From Sulfurimonas sp. (GTDB lineage: Bacteria; Campylobacterota; Campylobacteria; Campylobacterales; Sulfurimonadaceae): a stretch of 29,946 bases of DNA. The first letter of the stretch is position 1, and each line of letters starts with the position of its first letter. The DNA is taken from the NCBI GenBank assembly GCA_021648465.1, contig JAKISR010000024.1, positions 1 through 29,946 of the forward strand, read 5' to 3'. A program made the translations under genes and the position numbers. Below the pieces are notes generated by a model. It saw nothing but the letters and a program-made list of their open reading frames with translations. It was not told the origin of the DNA and made no database searches. Below, piece by piece: positions 17,521 through 25,357 of the stretch.

Positions 17521-20001
17521 TTAGGCATTAAAAATTAAAAGTAACACTGGTAAAAGTAACAAGTCAGCTAATATAGCCATAAACATAGCAAGCATTGTTA
17601 AAAGTCCAAAATAGATAGTAGGTATAAAATTAGATAGAACTAAAACTGAAAAACCAACCATTATGATAGTTGAAGTATAAAACATTGCTGTTCCTATACT
17701 TGCATGTGAGTTAAACATAGAAACTTTTACATCTTTAGAGCTTTTATACTCTAAATTAAAACGATGAATATAGTGAATGGTATCATCAACAGCTATCCCT
17801 ATACTGATGGCCGCAATAGTAATCGTCATCATATCAAGAGGAATATTCATCCAACCCATAAAACCAAAGATAACGCCAACAGGGATAGTGTTTGCAGTTA
17901 TGGCAATTAATGCAATTTTGAGATTTTGAAATAAAATTAAAAACATTACAAAAAGTATTAGTATAACTATACCTATAGTTTTAACTTGTGATTCAAAAAG
18001 AGATTGAAGCATATTATTATACATAATCAATATGTTTGATAATTTATGCTCCTCATATTTTGGGTTTAGCATCTCACTTATATCTTTATTAATCTTTTTT
18101 ATTAACTTGTCTCTTTGCAAGTTTGGCATTGAATCAATTACTCTAGTACTAATTCTTACTCTATTATTTTCAATATCTATGTATGGAGATAAAATAATTT
18201 GTCTATATTCTTGTGGCAACTCTTTATATAAAAGTGCCAATGTTAAACCATCAGCTTCTTCTCCATCATTTAAAGTTTTTATAACTTCACCAACAGTTGC
18301 AAGTGAAAGTACTTTTCCTACAGGTTCCAATGAATCAAGATAGTTGTGAACTTGTGTGATTTTTTGCATTTTTGTTTGTGTAAACCAGTATTTCTCTTTA
18401 TCATCTTCACTTTCTTCAAATTCATCAGCAAAATCATCTAACTCATCACTATCTTCATCTACAACCTCAACAAACTCTACATTATCACTACTCTCTTTAA
18501 ATGTTAAAATAATATCAAGAGGGGAAGTTCCACCAAGTTTTTGATCTATAACAGCCATTCCTTGATAAATTGCCGTGTCTTTTTTAAAGTAGTCTATAAA
18601 ACTATTCTCAACTCTTAGTTTCATAGCTCCAGATATAGAAAATAGCATAATAATAAATGTCATAGCAAGGATGGTTTTTCTATAGTTATACGCTATATTT
18701 GCAACTCTAGTAGTAAATGGAATTTTGTTTTTGTCATCATCTTTTATGTCACTTTTAGAAAAGAACATTAGAACGATTGGAAACAGTATAAAAGTAACTA
18801 TAAGTGATACAACTATTCCCATGCTCATCATCCAACCAAAATTAATTACTGGAAGAATATTACTAAATACTAAAGAGCTAAACCCAGCTATAGTAGTAAT
18901 CACAACAAAAAATGATGGTTTAAACATGGATGAAACACTATCTATAACTAATACTTCTTGAGTATCATTTTGATTTCTAGCATGTAACTCTTTATATTTA
19001 ATTATGAGATGTAAAATTAATGACATATTCATAATAAGTTGAAGTGAGATAAAATTTGATGAAACCACAGTAATTTCCCAACCAAAAAAGCCTAAAAATC
19101 CACTTGTTATGATAAGTGAAGTTGTACAGATAAACAAAGCTATAATTATCCAACGTACCTCTCTTAATAAAATAAACAAAATAAGTATCAATAAACCAAC
19201 AATCACAAATCCAAAAGTTTTAAGATCATACTTTACAAACTCAACCATATCATCAGCAATCATATCAACTCCACCTAAGTGAAGTTTTATATCCTGATTT
19301 TTATCTGAAAAATCTTTAAGTATCTCTCTTATTTTTATGATGGAGTTATGGTTTAACTCTCTCATTGCGTCTCTATAGTTTTTTAACTCTAACTCTGCTT
19401 TTTTTAAACTCTCTTGTTCTGTCTTACTTAACTTTTGAAAATTTTTTGATTTTTTGTATTCATCTCTTTTGTTGATTAAATCAAAATATGTTTTATCTCT
19501 TTTTAAATTCACTGATAATGCTGTTGTTTTAAAATCTTCACTTACCAAGTTCTTTTTATATATAGCACTTTGTAAAAATTCTTGTTTTACAAGTGTTTTA
19601 TCTATATTGGAAGACTCTAGCGTTGGGATATTTTTTATCAATTCTTTAAGTGGTTTCGGTGGAGATTGTAAAAGTGGTACATTAACTATAGAATTTATAG
19701 ACTCTACAATTTTAACTTTTTGAATTTCTTTAGATAATGCTTTGATATTTTGTATATTTACTTCACTTAGTAAATCATCTTTAACTGTATATGTAACAAC
19801 TAAGATAGATGACGCATTAAACTGTTTTGCTATTTCTCTTGAAAACTTTAAGTCTTTATCGCCCTCTAGTAAAAGAGTCTCAGCACTTGCATCTATCTCT
19901 AACCTTAATGCTCCAAAAGCCATAATGACCGTAAGTACAACCATAAAAAGTAAAATAGTTTTTGGATACTTTAAAATATAATTTTGATATAAAGTTTTCA
20001 A
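17521..20001 (-). CDS. MMPL/RND-superfamily exporter (HpnN-like), linked to MlaA/MlaC
   Basis: 826 residues from a TTG start (MKTLYQNYILKYP) 8 bases after the mlaC-like stop. Topology is RND-like: helix 1 (about 14-32), a first large periplasmic loop with coiled-coil, five helices (about 265-420), helix 7 (about 450-470), a second periplasmic loop, and a final five-helix bundle to the C terminus. The intramembrane segment GIAVDDTIHYIHRF carries the Asp pair expected in transmembrane helix 10 for proton coupling. A very acidic patch in the second loop (residues ~515-540) includes ELDDFADEFE, shared with MlaA. MMPL proteins such as HpnN move lipids across the envelope; the mlaC and mlaA neighbours make lipid or fatty-acyl traffic the best inference. 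Confidence 0.85.
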   Translation of the reverse strand: MKTLYQNYILKYPKTILLFMVVLTVIMAFGALRLEIDASAETLLLEGDKDLKFSREIAKQFNASSILVVTYTVKDDLLSEVNIQNIKALSKEIQKVKIVESINSIVNVPLLQSPPKPLKELIKNIPTLESSNIDKTLVKQEFLQSAIYKKNLVSEDFKTTALSVNLKRDKTYFDLINKRDEYKKSKNFQKLSKTEQESLKKAELELKNYRDAMRELNHNSIIKIREILKDFSDKNQDIKLHLGGVDMIADDMVEFVKYDLKTFGFVIVGLLILILFILLREVRWIIIALFICTTSLIITSGFLGFFGWEITVVSSNFISLQLIMNMSLILHLIIKYKELHARNQNDTQEVLVIDSVSSMFKPSFFVVITTIAGFSSLVFSNILPVINFGWMMSMGIVVSLIVTFILFPIVLMFFSKSDIKDDDKNKIPFTTRVANIAYNYRKTILAMTFIIMLFSISGAMKLRVENSFIDYFKKDTAIYQGMAVIDQKLGGTSPLDIILTFKESSDNVEFVEVVDEDSDELDDFADEFEESEDDKEKYWFTQTKMQKITQVHNYLDSLEPVGKVLSLATVGEVIKTLNDGEEADGLTLALLYKELPQEYRQIILSPYIDIENNRVRISTRVIDSMPNLQRDKLIKKINKDISEMLNPKYEEHKLSNILIMYNNMLQSLFESQVKTIGIVILILFVMFLILFQNLKIALIAITANTIPVGVIFGFMGWMNIPLDMMTITIAAISIGIAVDDTIHYIHRFNLEYKSSKDVKVSMFNSHASIGTAMFYTSTIIMVGFSVLVLSNFIPTIYFGLLTMLAMFMAILADLLLLPVLLLIFNA

Positions 20002-20009
20002 TATTTTAT

Positions 20010-20615
20010 CTACGATTTTTTACTCAAAGCTTCCATAAGCTCAATTATAGTTTTTGTTTGTAAAAACTCTTTAAACTGTGCTTTATCTGTTTTTAAAATA
20101 CTAACTCCAACTATCTCTACATCATAAATAAGCCAAGTATCTTTATGCTCTTTTGGTTTTTTAGGTTTATGATATTTATAAACAATCTCTAAGCTTTCTT
20201 TTTCGTTTATAAAATCTGTCGTTAAAACAATTCTATTTTTCTTAACTTGTTTTACTTTTTTAACTTCAATTTTTTCGTCGCTATAAGAATCTATTTTTGA
20301 AGAGTATGATTTTTTCATTCTATCAACATAAAGTTCAACAAACTTTTTTTTATCTTCTTTAGATAATTTTTTCCACATTTTACCTAAACTAAGTTTTGCC
20401 ATTAACTCAAAATCAAACATTGGTGTTACTATCTCTATGATATTGCTATTTCTTTCGTCTTTAGATAGTTTTTTATTTTTTACAGTTACTATAACATCAT
20501 CAATTTTACTTAAAAAATGTTCTTTTAACTCTACATTATTATTTGCTTGTAAATTTTGTGTAAATACAAATATTATACATACCAATAAAATATTTTTTAC
20601 TACTTTATTTATCAT
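20010..20615 (-). CDS. MlaC/Ttg2D/HpnM-family periplasmic lipid-binding protein
   Basis: 201 residues. A Sec signal peptide covers about residues 1-24 (INKVVKNILLVCIIFVFTQNLQA). The mature part has the MlaC pattern: IVTPMFDFELMAKLSLGKMWKKLSKEDKKKFVELYVDRMKKSY, then beta-strand segments ending in WLIYDVEIVGVSILK and a C-terminal helix. Proteins of this family shuttle phospholipid (MlaC) or hopanoid precursors (HpnM) through the periplasm. A GAGGA site lies about 7 bases before the ATG. It is packed 2 bases after mlaA and 8 bases before the MMPL gene. No MlaFEDB permease genes lie in the window, so the RND-type protein may be its inner-membrane partner. Confidence 0.87.
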   Translation of the reverse strand: MINKVVKNILLVCIIFVFTQNLQANNNVELKEHFLSKIDDVIVTVKNKKLSKDERNSNIIEIVTPMFDFELMAKLSLGKMWKKLSKEDKKKFVELYVDRMKKSYSSKIDSYSDEKIEVKKVKQVKKNRIVLTTDFINEKESLEIVYKYHKPKKPKEHKDTWLIYDVEIVGVSILKTDKAQFKEFLQTKTIIELMEALSKKS

Positions 20616-20617
20616 AT

Positions 20618-21400
20618 TTATTCCTCTATTAGTTTATCTCTATGTTGTTCATACACATCTCTAAGATATGGATACAAGTCAACCGCATCAGCTTTTAATT
20701 TTTCATAGTCTCTCATATAAAGTGAGGTAGTATTTATCATTTCTAATGATTTTATAGCTAAAAATTCTTCTATTGTATCTGTTAAAGTCCAGTAACTACG
20801 CTCTGTTGAGTGAATTACACTTAGCATTGTATCTGGGTAAAGACTTATAATATCTCTTAAATTAGATGGTCCTAGTAGTGGTATAACTATATGTGGACCA
20901 CTGCCAACACCATAAAAACCTAAAGTTTGGCCAAAATCCTCATTATGTGCTTGAAGATTAAAGCTACTTTTAGCTGGGTCAAATAACCCAAAAAGACCAA
21001 CTGTAGAATTTATAACAAACCTACCAGTTTCTTCATAAGCGTTATAAAATTTACCTTGTAAAAGATTATTTACTAGTCTTGATGGATAATAAATATTATG
21101 AAAAAACTTATCTACACTTAATCTAATCTCTTCATGAAATATATAGCTATAACCATTTGCGATAGGCTTAAGTACATACTCATAAGCATTGTCATTAAAG
21201 CTGGTCATAACTCTGTTATATCCACTAAATGGATCATATATCTCTTTTACTTCAAATTCATCTTCAAAATCATCTAACTCTTCATCCTCACTATTAAGTT
21301 CGCTTAAAAACACTTCATTTGGTGATTCAATTTTTTTTGAACTACATCCTGAAAAACTTACAACTATAAAAACTATAAAAAAAGAAACTATTAACCTCAA
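20618..21400 (-). CDS. mlaA: MlaA (VacJ) outer-membrane lipoprotein
   Basis: 260 residues from TTG at 21400 (MRLIVSFFIVFIVVSF SGC). The lipobox FSGC (Cys19) marks a lipoprotein. After an acidic stretch (residues 38-50, ELDDFEDEFE) the MlaA domain runs from YDPFSGYNRVMTSFNDN to the end. It includes NNLLQGKFYNAYEETGRFVINSTVG, DFGQTLGFYGVGSGPHIVIPLLGPSN and YMRDYEKLKADAVDLYPYLRD. MlaA removes mislocalised phospholipid from the outer leaflet of the outer membrane and passes it to MlaC. AAAGGTG, inside the end of recR, provides the ribosome binding site. The gene is 2 bases downstream of recR. Confidence 0.93.
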   Translation of the reverse strand: MRLIVSFFIVFIVVSFSGCSSKKIESPNEVFLSELNSEDEELDDFEDEFEVKEIYDPFSGYNRVMTSFNDNAYEYVLKPIANGYSYIFHEEIRLSVDKFFHNIYYPSRLVNNLLQGKFYNAYEETGRFVINSTVGLFGLFDPAKSSFNLQAHNEDFGQTLGFYGVGSGPHIVIPLLGPSNLRDIISLYPDTMLSVIHSTERSYWTLTDTIEEFLAIKSLEMINTTSLYMRDYEKLKADAVDLYPYLRDVYEQHRDKLIEE

Positions 21401-21402
21401 AC

Positions 21403-21972
21403 CTACACCTTTACTCTATCTTCTAATGCTCTTGTTAAAGAAAGCAAATCCACATTTTCTAGACTAACACCAGTTGGAACACCTTGAGCTATTTTTGAAT
21501 AATTTATTTTAAAATCACATAATTTATCTTCAATAAACAGCATTATAGCATCATTTGATATAGATGGTGTCAAAGCAAAAATAATCTCACTTATTCCATT
21601 TCTTACTATTTTTTGTAAGTTTGATATATCGAGTTCTTCTAAGGATTCTAACACAAAATATTTACCATCAAAAAGTCTATTATCTTCTAATAGTAGTATA
21701 TCTTTTGCATTTTCAACTATACAAAGAAGTGATTCATCTCTACTTTCATCACAACAGATAAAACATAACTCATCCTCACTCATTCCACCACAAGAATTAC
21801 ATTTTTTTAAACATCCTAAAGCTTCTTCTATTGCATGAGAAATTTTTAGACCACAAAAACTATCTTTCATAAGCATATGATATGCCAATCTTGTAGCTGA
21901 TTTTTTACCTATGGTAGGAAGTTCTTGTAGTGCATCTACTAATTTGTTAAATTTATTTAAAGAGCCTCTCAC
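21403..21972 (-). CDS. recR: Recombination protein RecR
   Basis: About 190 residues. The preferred start is GTG at 21972, which overlaps the mltA TAG stop (TAGTG) and has AAGGAAG about 6 bases upstream. It gives the family-like opening VRGSLNKFNKLVDALQELPTIGKKSATRLAYHM. An ATG 30 bases earlier lacks a site. The helix-hairpin-helix, the four-cysteine zinc finger (CKKCNSCGG ... CFIC) and a Toprim domain (LCIVENAKDILLLED) are intact. RecR works with RecO/RecF in loading RecA on gapped DNA. Its place in a lipid/cell-wall operon is typical compact gene packing rather than functional. Confidence 0.93.
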   Translation of the reverse strand: MRGSLNKFNKLVDALQELPTIGKKSATRLAYHMLMKDSFCGLKISHAIEEALGCLKKCNSCGGMSEDELCFICCDESRDESLLCIVENAKDILLLEDNRLFDGKYFVLESLEELDISNLQKIVRNGISEIIFALTPSISNDAIMLFIEDKLCDFKINYSKIAQGVPTGVSLENVDLLSLTRALEDRVKV

Positions 21973-23063
21973 TATAGCTTCCTTTTTGGAAGTAATATCC
22001 ATAACTGTAATGCTGATTTTAACTCTCCAGCTATCTCACCTGCTTTTTTACCATAACCTAAAAACATATCTGCTCTTACACTACCTTTTATTGCACCACC
22101 AGTGTCTTGTGCCATTACAAGCCTGTTAACACTTTTGTTTTGAATATTTGCACTAAGATACAACATACTACCAAGTGGGATATAATTCAAATCTACTGCA
22201 ACTGAACGCTCAGGAGTTAATTCTAACCCAAGTGAGCCGGTTGCTGCTTTTTCTCTTTTTTTAAAAAAGACCATTGATTTGTTATGATTTAGAACTTCAT
22301 CAACTCTTGATGGGTTATTATAAAACCACTCTTTTATACTTTGTAAAGATATATCTTCTTTTGATATTTCACCTTGATTTATTAAGTACTTTCCTATAGA
22401 TTTATATTTATGTCCATTTTGATTATCATAACCTATAAAGATATTTTCACCATTTTCAAGATTTACTCTTCCTGAGCCTTGTACCTCTAAAAAGAAAAGG
22501 TCTATTTTAGAGTTTGTATAACAAATAACATCTGCATCAAGCTGATTTTTACTAGACTCCTCTCTATCAAAATACGGCACTAACCTATTTTGCTCTACTC
22601 TTCCTCTTAGTCTTAGATTTTTAAGCTCTGGATATTGTTTTTGTAAATCAACCACTACTAAATCTTTTGGTGTGTTATATATTGGATAGATATATGGCTC
22701 TTTTTTTACAAGTGAGCCTTTTAATTGTGGCTCATAATAACCAGTAAGTAAAGCATCTTTTTTATTGGAGTGTTTACTTATTTTATATGGTATAAACTCA
22801 CTTGTTAAAAATATTTTTGGAGTTGAAGTTTGTATGGCATTTTCACATAACTCTTTATATATTCTTTTTGTTTTAGAACTTTTACAATTGTTTATAAAAG
22901 ATTCAAGTGCTGCAGTATAGTCTTCATCACTCCAACTTGGTAACTCATTAAAGTTACTCTCTTGCAGTTTAGTTTCAGGCATATATTCAAACATGATTTG
23001 TGGTTCTTTTGAACATCCAGAAAAAAGTATCAAAATAGTTAGTAATAATAAATTCAACTTCAT
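21972..23063 (-). CDS. mltA: Membrane-bound lytic murein transglycosylase A
   Basis: 363 residues. A lipoprotein signal MKLNLLLLTILILFSGC (Cys17) places it at the outer membrane. The MltA domain contains LLTGYYEPQLKGS, VVVDLQKQYPELKNLRLRGRV and FFLEVQGSGRV. A 3D domain near the C terminus carries the three conserved aspartates (VAVDLNYIPLGSMLYL, MAQDTGGAIKGSVRADMFLGYG). It cleaves the MurNAc-GlcNAc bond non-hydrolytically, giving 1,6-anhydro ends. First gene of the mltA-recR-mlaA-mlaC-MMPL operon, divergent from dnaJ; the short shared intergenic region must hold both promoters. Confidence 0.93.
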   Translation of the reverse strand: MKLNLLLLTILILFSGCSKEPQIMFEYMPETKLQESNFNELPSWSDEDYTAALESFINNCKSSKTKRIYKELCENAIQTSTPKIFLTSEFIPYKISKHSNKKDALLTGYYEPQLKGSLVKKEPYIYPIYNTPKDLVVVDLQKQYPELKNLRLRGRVEQNRLVPYFDREESSKNQLDADVICYTNSKIDLFFLEVQGSGRVNLENGENIFIGYDNQNGHKYKSIGKYLINQGEISKEDISLQSIKEWFYNNPSRVDEVLNHNKSMVFFKKREKAATGSLGLELTPERSVAVDLNYIPLGSMLYLSANIQNKSVNRLVMAQDTGGAIKGSVRADMFLGYGKKAGEIAGELKSALQLWILLPKRKL

Positions 23064-23135
23064 AAATAGGATTATACTGATATTAAATTAAAAACGATAT
23101 AATTGCGAAAAATTATACAGGGTACAACAAATAAT

Positions 23136-24260
23136 ATGCAAGATTTAAGTTACTACGAAATACTAGAAATATCAAAAGATGCTGACAAAATAACTATAAA
23201 AAAAGCTTATAGAAAAATGGCAAAACAATACCATCCAGATAAAAATCAGGGTAATTCAGATACTGAACACAAGTTTAAACTATGCAACGAAGCTTACCAA
23301 TGTTTAAGTGATGAGAAACAAAAAGGAATTTACGACCGTTATGGTAAAGAGGGTTTACAAGGCATGGGTGGTGGCTCTCGTCGTTCATCTGCTGGATTTG
23401 AAGATTTAGGCTCAATGTTTGAAGATATGTTTAACGGTTTTGGTGGTGGTTCTCGTCATCGTCAAAATCCAGAAGATATGGAAAAATACAACCTTGACAT
23501 GAATGTTGATATGAACATCAGTTTTAATGAAGCTATTTTTGGTTGTGAAAAAGATATAGAATTTAGATATAAAACTGCTTGTGAACCTTGTAAAGGTAGT
23601 GGTGCTAAAAATGGCAAGCTATCTATATGTAAACAATGTAGCGGTCAAGGTCAAGTTTTTATAAAACAAGGCTTTATGACATTTTCTCAAACTTGTCCAG
23701 CATGTCACGGAGCTGGCAGTGCTCCAGCCGCATCTTGTAAAAATTGTAATGGTAAAGGCTTCAAAGAAGAAAAAAGTAGTGTCGCTATAAAGATTCCAAA
23801 GGGGATTGATGACCAAAATAGACTAAGAGTTTCAAGAAAAGGAAACGTAGGTAAACGTGGTTCAAGAGGTGATTTATATGTTACCTTTAGCGTTACACCA
23901 GATAAACATTTCCAAAGAGAAGGAAGTGATGTCTACATCGCTATACCAGTATTTTTTACTCAAGCAGTAGCAGGAGACATCTTAACTATACCATCACTTA
24001 CAGGTGAGTTAGAGTTAAAGCTTGATGTTGGAACAAAGGATAAACAACACTTTACATTTAAAGGTGAAGGAATAGAAGATGTTCACGGACATGGAAAAGG
24101 AAACTTAATAGCACAAGTGAACATCACTTATCCTAAAAAATTAAATGATGAACAACAAGAGTTACTATCTAAACTTCAAGACTCTTTCGGCATAGAATCA
24201 AAACCTCACGAAGGTGTACTTGACTCAGCTATAGATAAAATGAAAAGCTGGTTTAACTGA
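23136..24260 (+). CDS. dnaJ: Chaperone DnaJ
   Basis: 374 residues from ATG at 23136 (MQDLSYYEILEISKDADK). An in-frame TTG at 23103 adds 11 atypical residues and is not preferred. The J domain (1-70) has YHPDKN with the HPD needed to stimulate DnaK. A short Gly/Phe region (GMGGGSRRSSAGFEDLGSMFEDMFNGFGGG) follows. Four zinc-finger repeats are intact: CEPCKGSG, CKQCSGQG, CPACHGAG, CKNCNGKG. The C-terminal client-binding domains complete a full type I DnaJ. It stands alone as a single gene with a hairpin terminator just after the stop, and marks the last conserved chromosomal gene before the accessory region. No CIRCE element is visible upstream. Confidence 0.95.
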   Translation: MQDLSYYEILEISKDADKITIKKAYRKMAKQYHPDKNQGNSDTEHKFKLCNEAYQCLSDEKQKGIYDRYGKEGLQGMGGGSRRSSAGFEDLGSMFEDMFNGFGGGSRHRQNPEDMEKYNLDMNVDMNISFNEAIFGCEKDIEFRYKTACEPCKGSGAKNGKLSICKQCSGQGQVFIKQGFMTFSQTCPACHGAGSAPAASCKNCNGKGFKEEKSSVAIKIPKGIDDQNRLRVSRKGNVGKRGSRGDLYVTFSVTPDKHFQREGSDVYIAIPVFFTQAVAGDILTIPSLTGELELKLDVGTKDKQHFTFKGEGIEDVHGHGKGNLIAQVNITYPKKLNDEQQELLSKLQDSFGIESKPHEGVLDSAIDKMKSWFN

Positions 24261-24267
24261 TACACTA

Positions 24268-24300
24268 TTGAGATGATTTATTCATCTCAATTTACTCTTT
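24268..24300 (+). terminator. Rho-independent terminator of dnaJ
   Basis: TTGAGATGA, a 5-base loop TTTAT, TCATCTCAA, then TTTACTCTTTC. This is a perfect 9-bp stem 7 bases after the dnaJ stop with an interrupted U-tract. Confidence 0.75.
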
Positions 24301-24379
24301 CTACATTATTAGAAAAAAAATCTTATCAATAAAATAGTATTGCCACTGGATTTCAAGTAATCTCCATGATAAATTTCTA

Positions 24380-24590
24380 TCACTTAAGGGACATTATGTC
24401 CATTTAATGAGTTATTTGACAATTAAAGGAACACTTTGTCCAAATAATGGCTAATTTCGTGCTAAAAGGACATTTTATTTTTAAGGATAATAGAGTAAAA
24501 AAAGGAAAAAGTATAAAAATATGTCATTTTGTCATATAATTTGATAAATTTAGCTATTTTTTGATTTTTAACAGGACATTTTTTTGTGTT
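24380..24590. repeat. Cluster of GGACA/TGTCC motifs in gene-free DNA
   Basis: The AT-rich stretch between the dnaJ terminator and the cassette array (24301-24641) has no credible ORF. It contains a 13-bp palindrome GGACATTATGTCC (24389-24401). Related copies are AAAGGAACACTTTGTCC (24425-24441), AAAAGGACATTTT (24464-24476) and CAGGACATTTTTTTG (24572-24586), plus two TGTCAT units near 24522-24535. Spacing is 30-110 bases. Regularly repeated GGACA/TGTCC units are reminiscent of the multi-repeat ends of IS21-type insertion sequences, so this may be the remnant of such an end; a protein-binding site array is the alternative. Seen directly: the motifs. Interpretation: weak. Confidence 0.4.
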
Positions 24591-24641
24591 ATTAATAATG
24601 TTATTTAAGGCGGTGTTCACTATAATGGGAATGAATAAGTA

Positions 24642-24674
24642 GTTGCATGTTCCCGCGGAGCGGAAACATGCAAC
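24642..24674. repeat. GC-rich hairpin opening the cassette array (GTTGCATGTT / AACATGCAAC)
   Basis: A perfect 10-bp inverted repeat, GTTGCATGTT (24642-24651) and AACATGCAAC (24665-24674), encloses a GC-rich loop (CCCGCGGAGCGGA). If the first G is a recombination point (G^TT), bases 24643 onward are the 5' end of an integron cassette. The final ATGCAAC is then its R'' box, 7/7 complementary to G+TTGCAT. It stands out from the AT-rich surroundings and looks foreign. Confidence 0.5.
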
Positions 24675-24830
24675 GGCGGGGGCTGAACTCTAAACGAGTC
24701 CCTCACCAATTGTCGTATTCCGCTACGCTACATACAACAATTGGCAGGAACACACATCAAGATACCCTCCAGAAAACTCTACGAGTTTTATGAAGTGTAC
24801 CTTAATGGAGTTCAGCCCCCGCCGTTAGCT
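24668..24830 (+). repeat. attC-like recombination site A (163 nt, large variable loop)
   Basis: It begins with R'' ATGCAAC and ends with GTTAGCT (24824-24830). The two ends form a perfect 19-bp GC-rich stem: AACGGCGGGGGCTGAACTC (24672-24690) and its complement (24808-24826). The interior holds a second hairpin, CCAATTGTCGTAT (24706-24718) with 24732-24744 (12/13 paired), whose tip is rich in CGCTACGCTAC. Such long folded interiors occur in the variable terminal structure of attC sites. The site differs completely from the two AT-rich attC sites downstream, implying a separate source. It is unlike a terminator in size and symmetry. Confidence 0.6.
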
Positions 24831-24850
24831 TACAGAAGGACATATTACAG

Positions 24851-25357
24851 ATGAATAATAATAAGTTAACTTATGAACAAAAAATAGAAATGCTTAAATA
24901 TAATATTTCAAGATTTGATCATTATTATGCAAGTGTAAATTTTAAGTCTAGTTTTTTAGTGATTGGCAATATAACTATTTTGGGATTTTTACTAACTTCA
25001 CGAAATCAAATAAACGATTATCTATTTTATAGTCACTTATTATTAATTACTGCATCATTAATATTTGTATTACTTTCTATAAAACCATATTTAAAAAGTT
25101 ATTCAGGAAGTAAAGGTCTAGTTTTTTTTAATGATATTTCAAATATGAAAGACTTTATGTTTAAATATAAAATTAGTTTTTTATCGAAAAAAAATTATCT
25201 TGATGATTTAAAGCAACAAACCTATTCACTTGCAAAAGGGTTAAAAACTAAATTTTTATACTTAAATATATCTACAATATCTTTTATTATTAATATAGTT
25301 TTATTTTTCATCAATATAGCATTTTTTATTGAAAAACATTCAAAGGCAATAAAATGA
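24851..25357 (+). CDS. Pycsar-type transmembrane effector (PycTM-like)
   Basis: 168 residues. A short amphipathic N terminus (NISRFDHYYASVNFKSSF) leads into membrane helices at about 32-51, 57-78 and 136-160. Between helices 2 and 3 is a soluble segment with LDDLKQQTYSLAKGLKTKFLYL. The pattern 'D..Y.s.n.K.sf...gn' followed by 'dl..Q...la.....K...l' before a last helix fits the Pycsar effector family formerly DUF5706. The gene overlaps the cyclase by ATGA, so the pair is translationally coupled, as in Pycsar systems. Expected role (family knowledge): on infection the cyclase makes a cyclic pyrimidine nucleotide that triggers this effector to damage the inner membrane and stop phage growth. Nucleotide binding is not evident in the sequence. 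AGAAGGA precedes the ATG. Confidence 0.72.
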   Translation: MNNNKLTYEQKIEMLKYNISRFDHYYASVNFKSSFLVIGNITILGFLLTSRNQINDYLFYSHLLLITASLIFVLLSIKPYLKSYSGSKGLVFFNDISNMKDFMFKYKISFLSKKNYLDDLKQQTYSLAKGLKTKFLYLNISTISFIINIVLFFINIAFFIEKHSKAIK

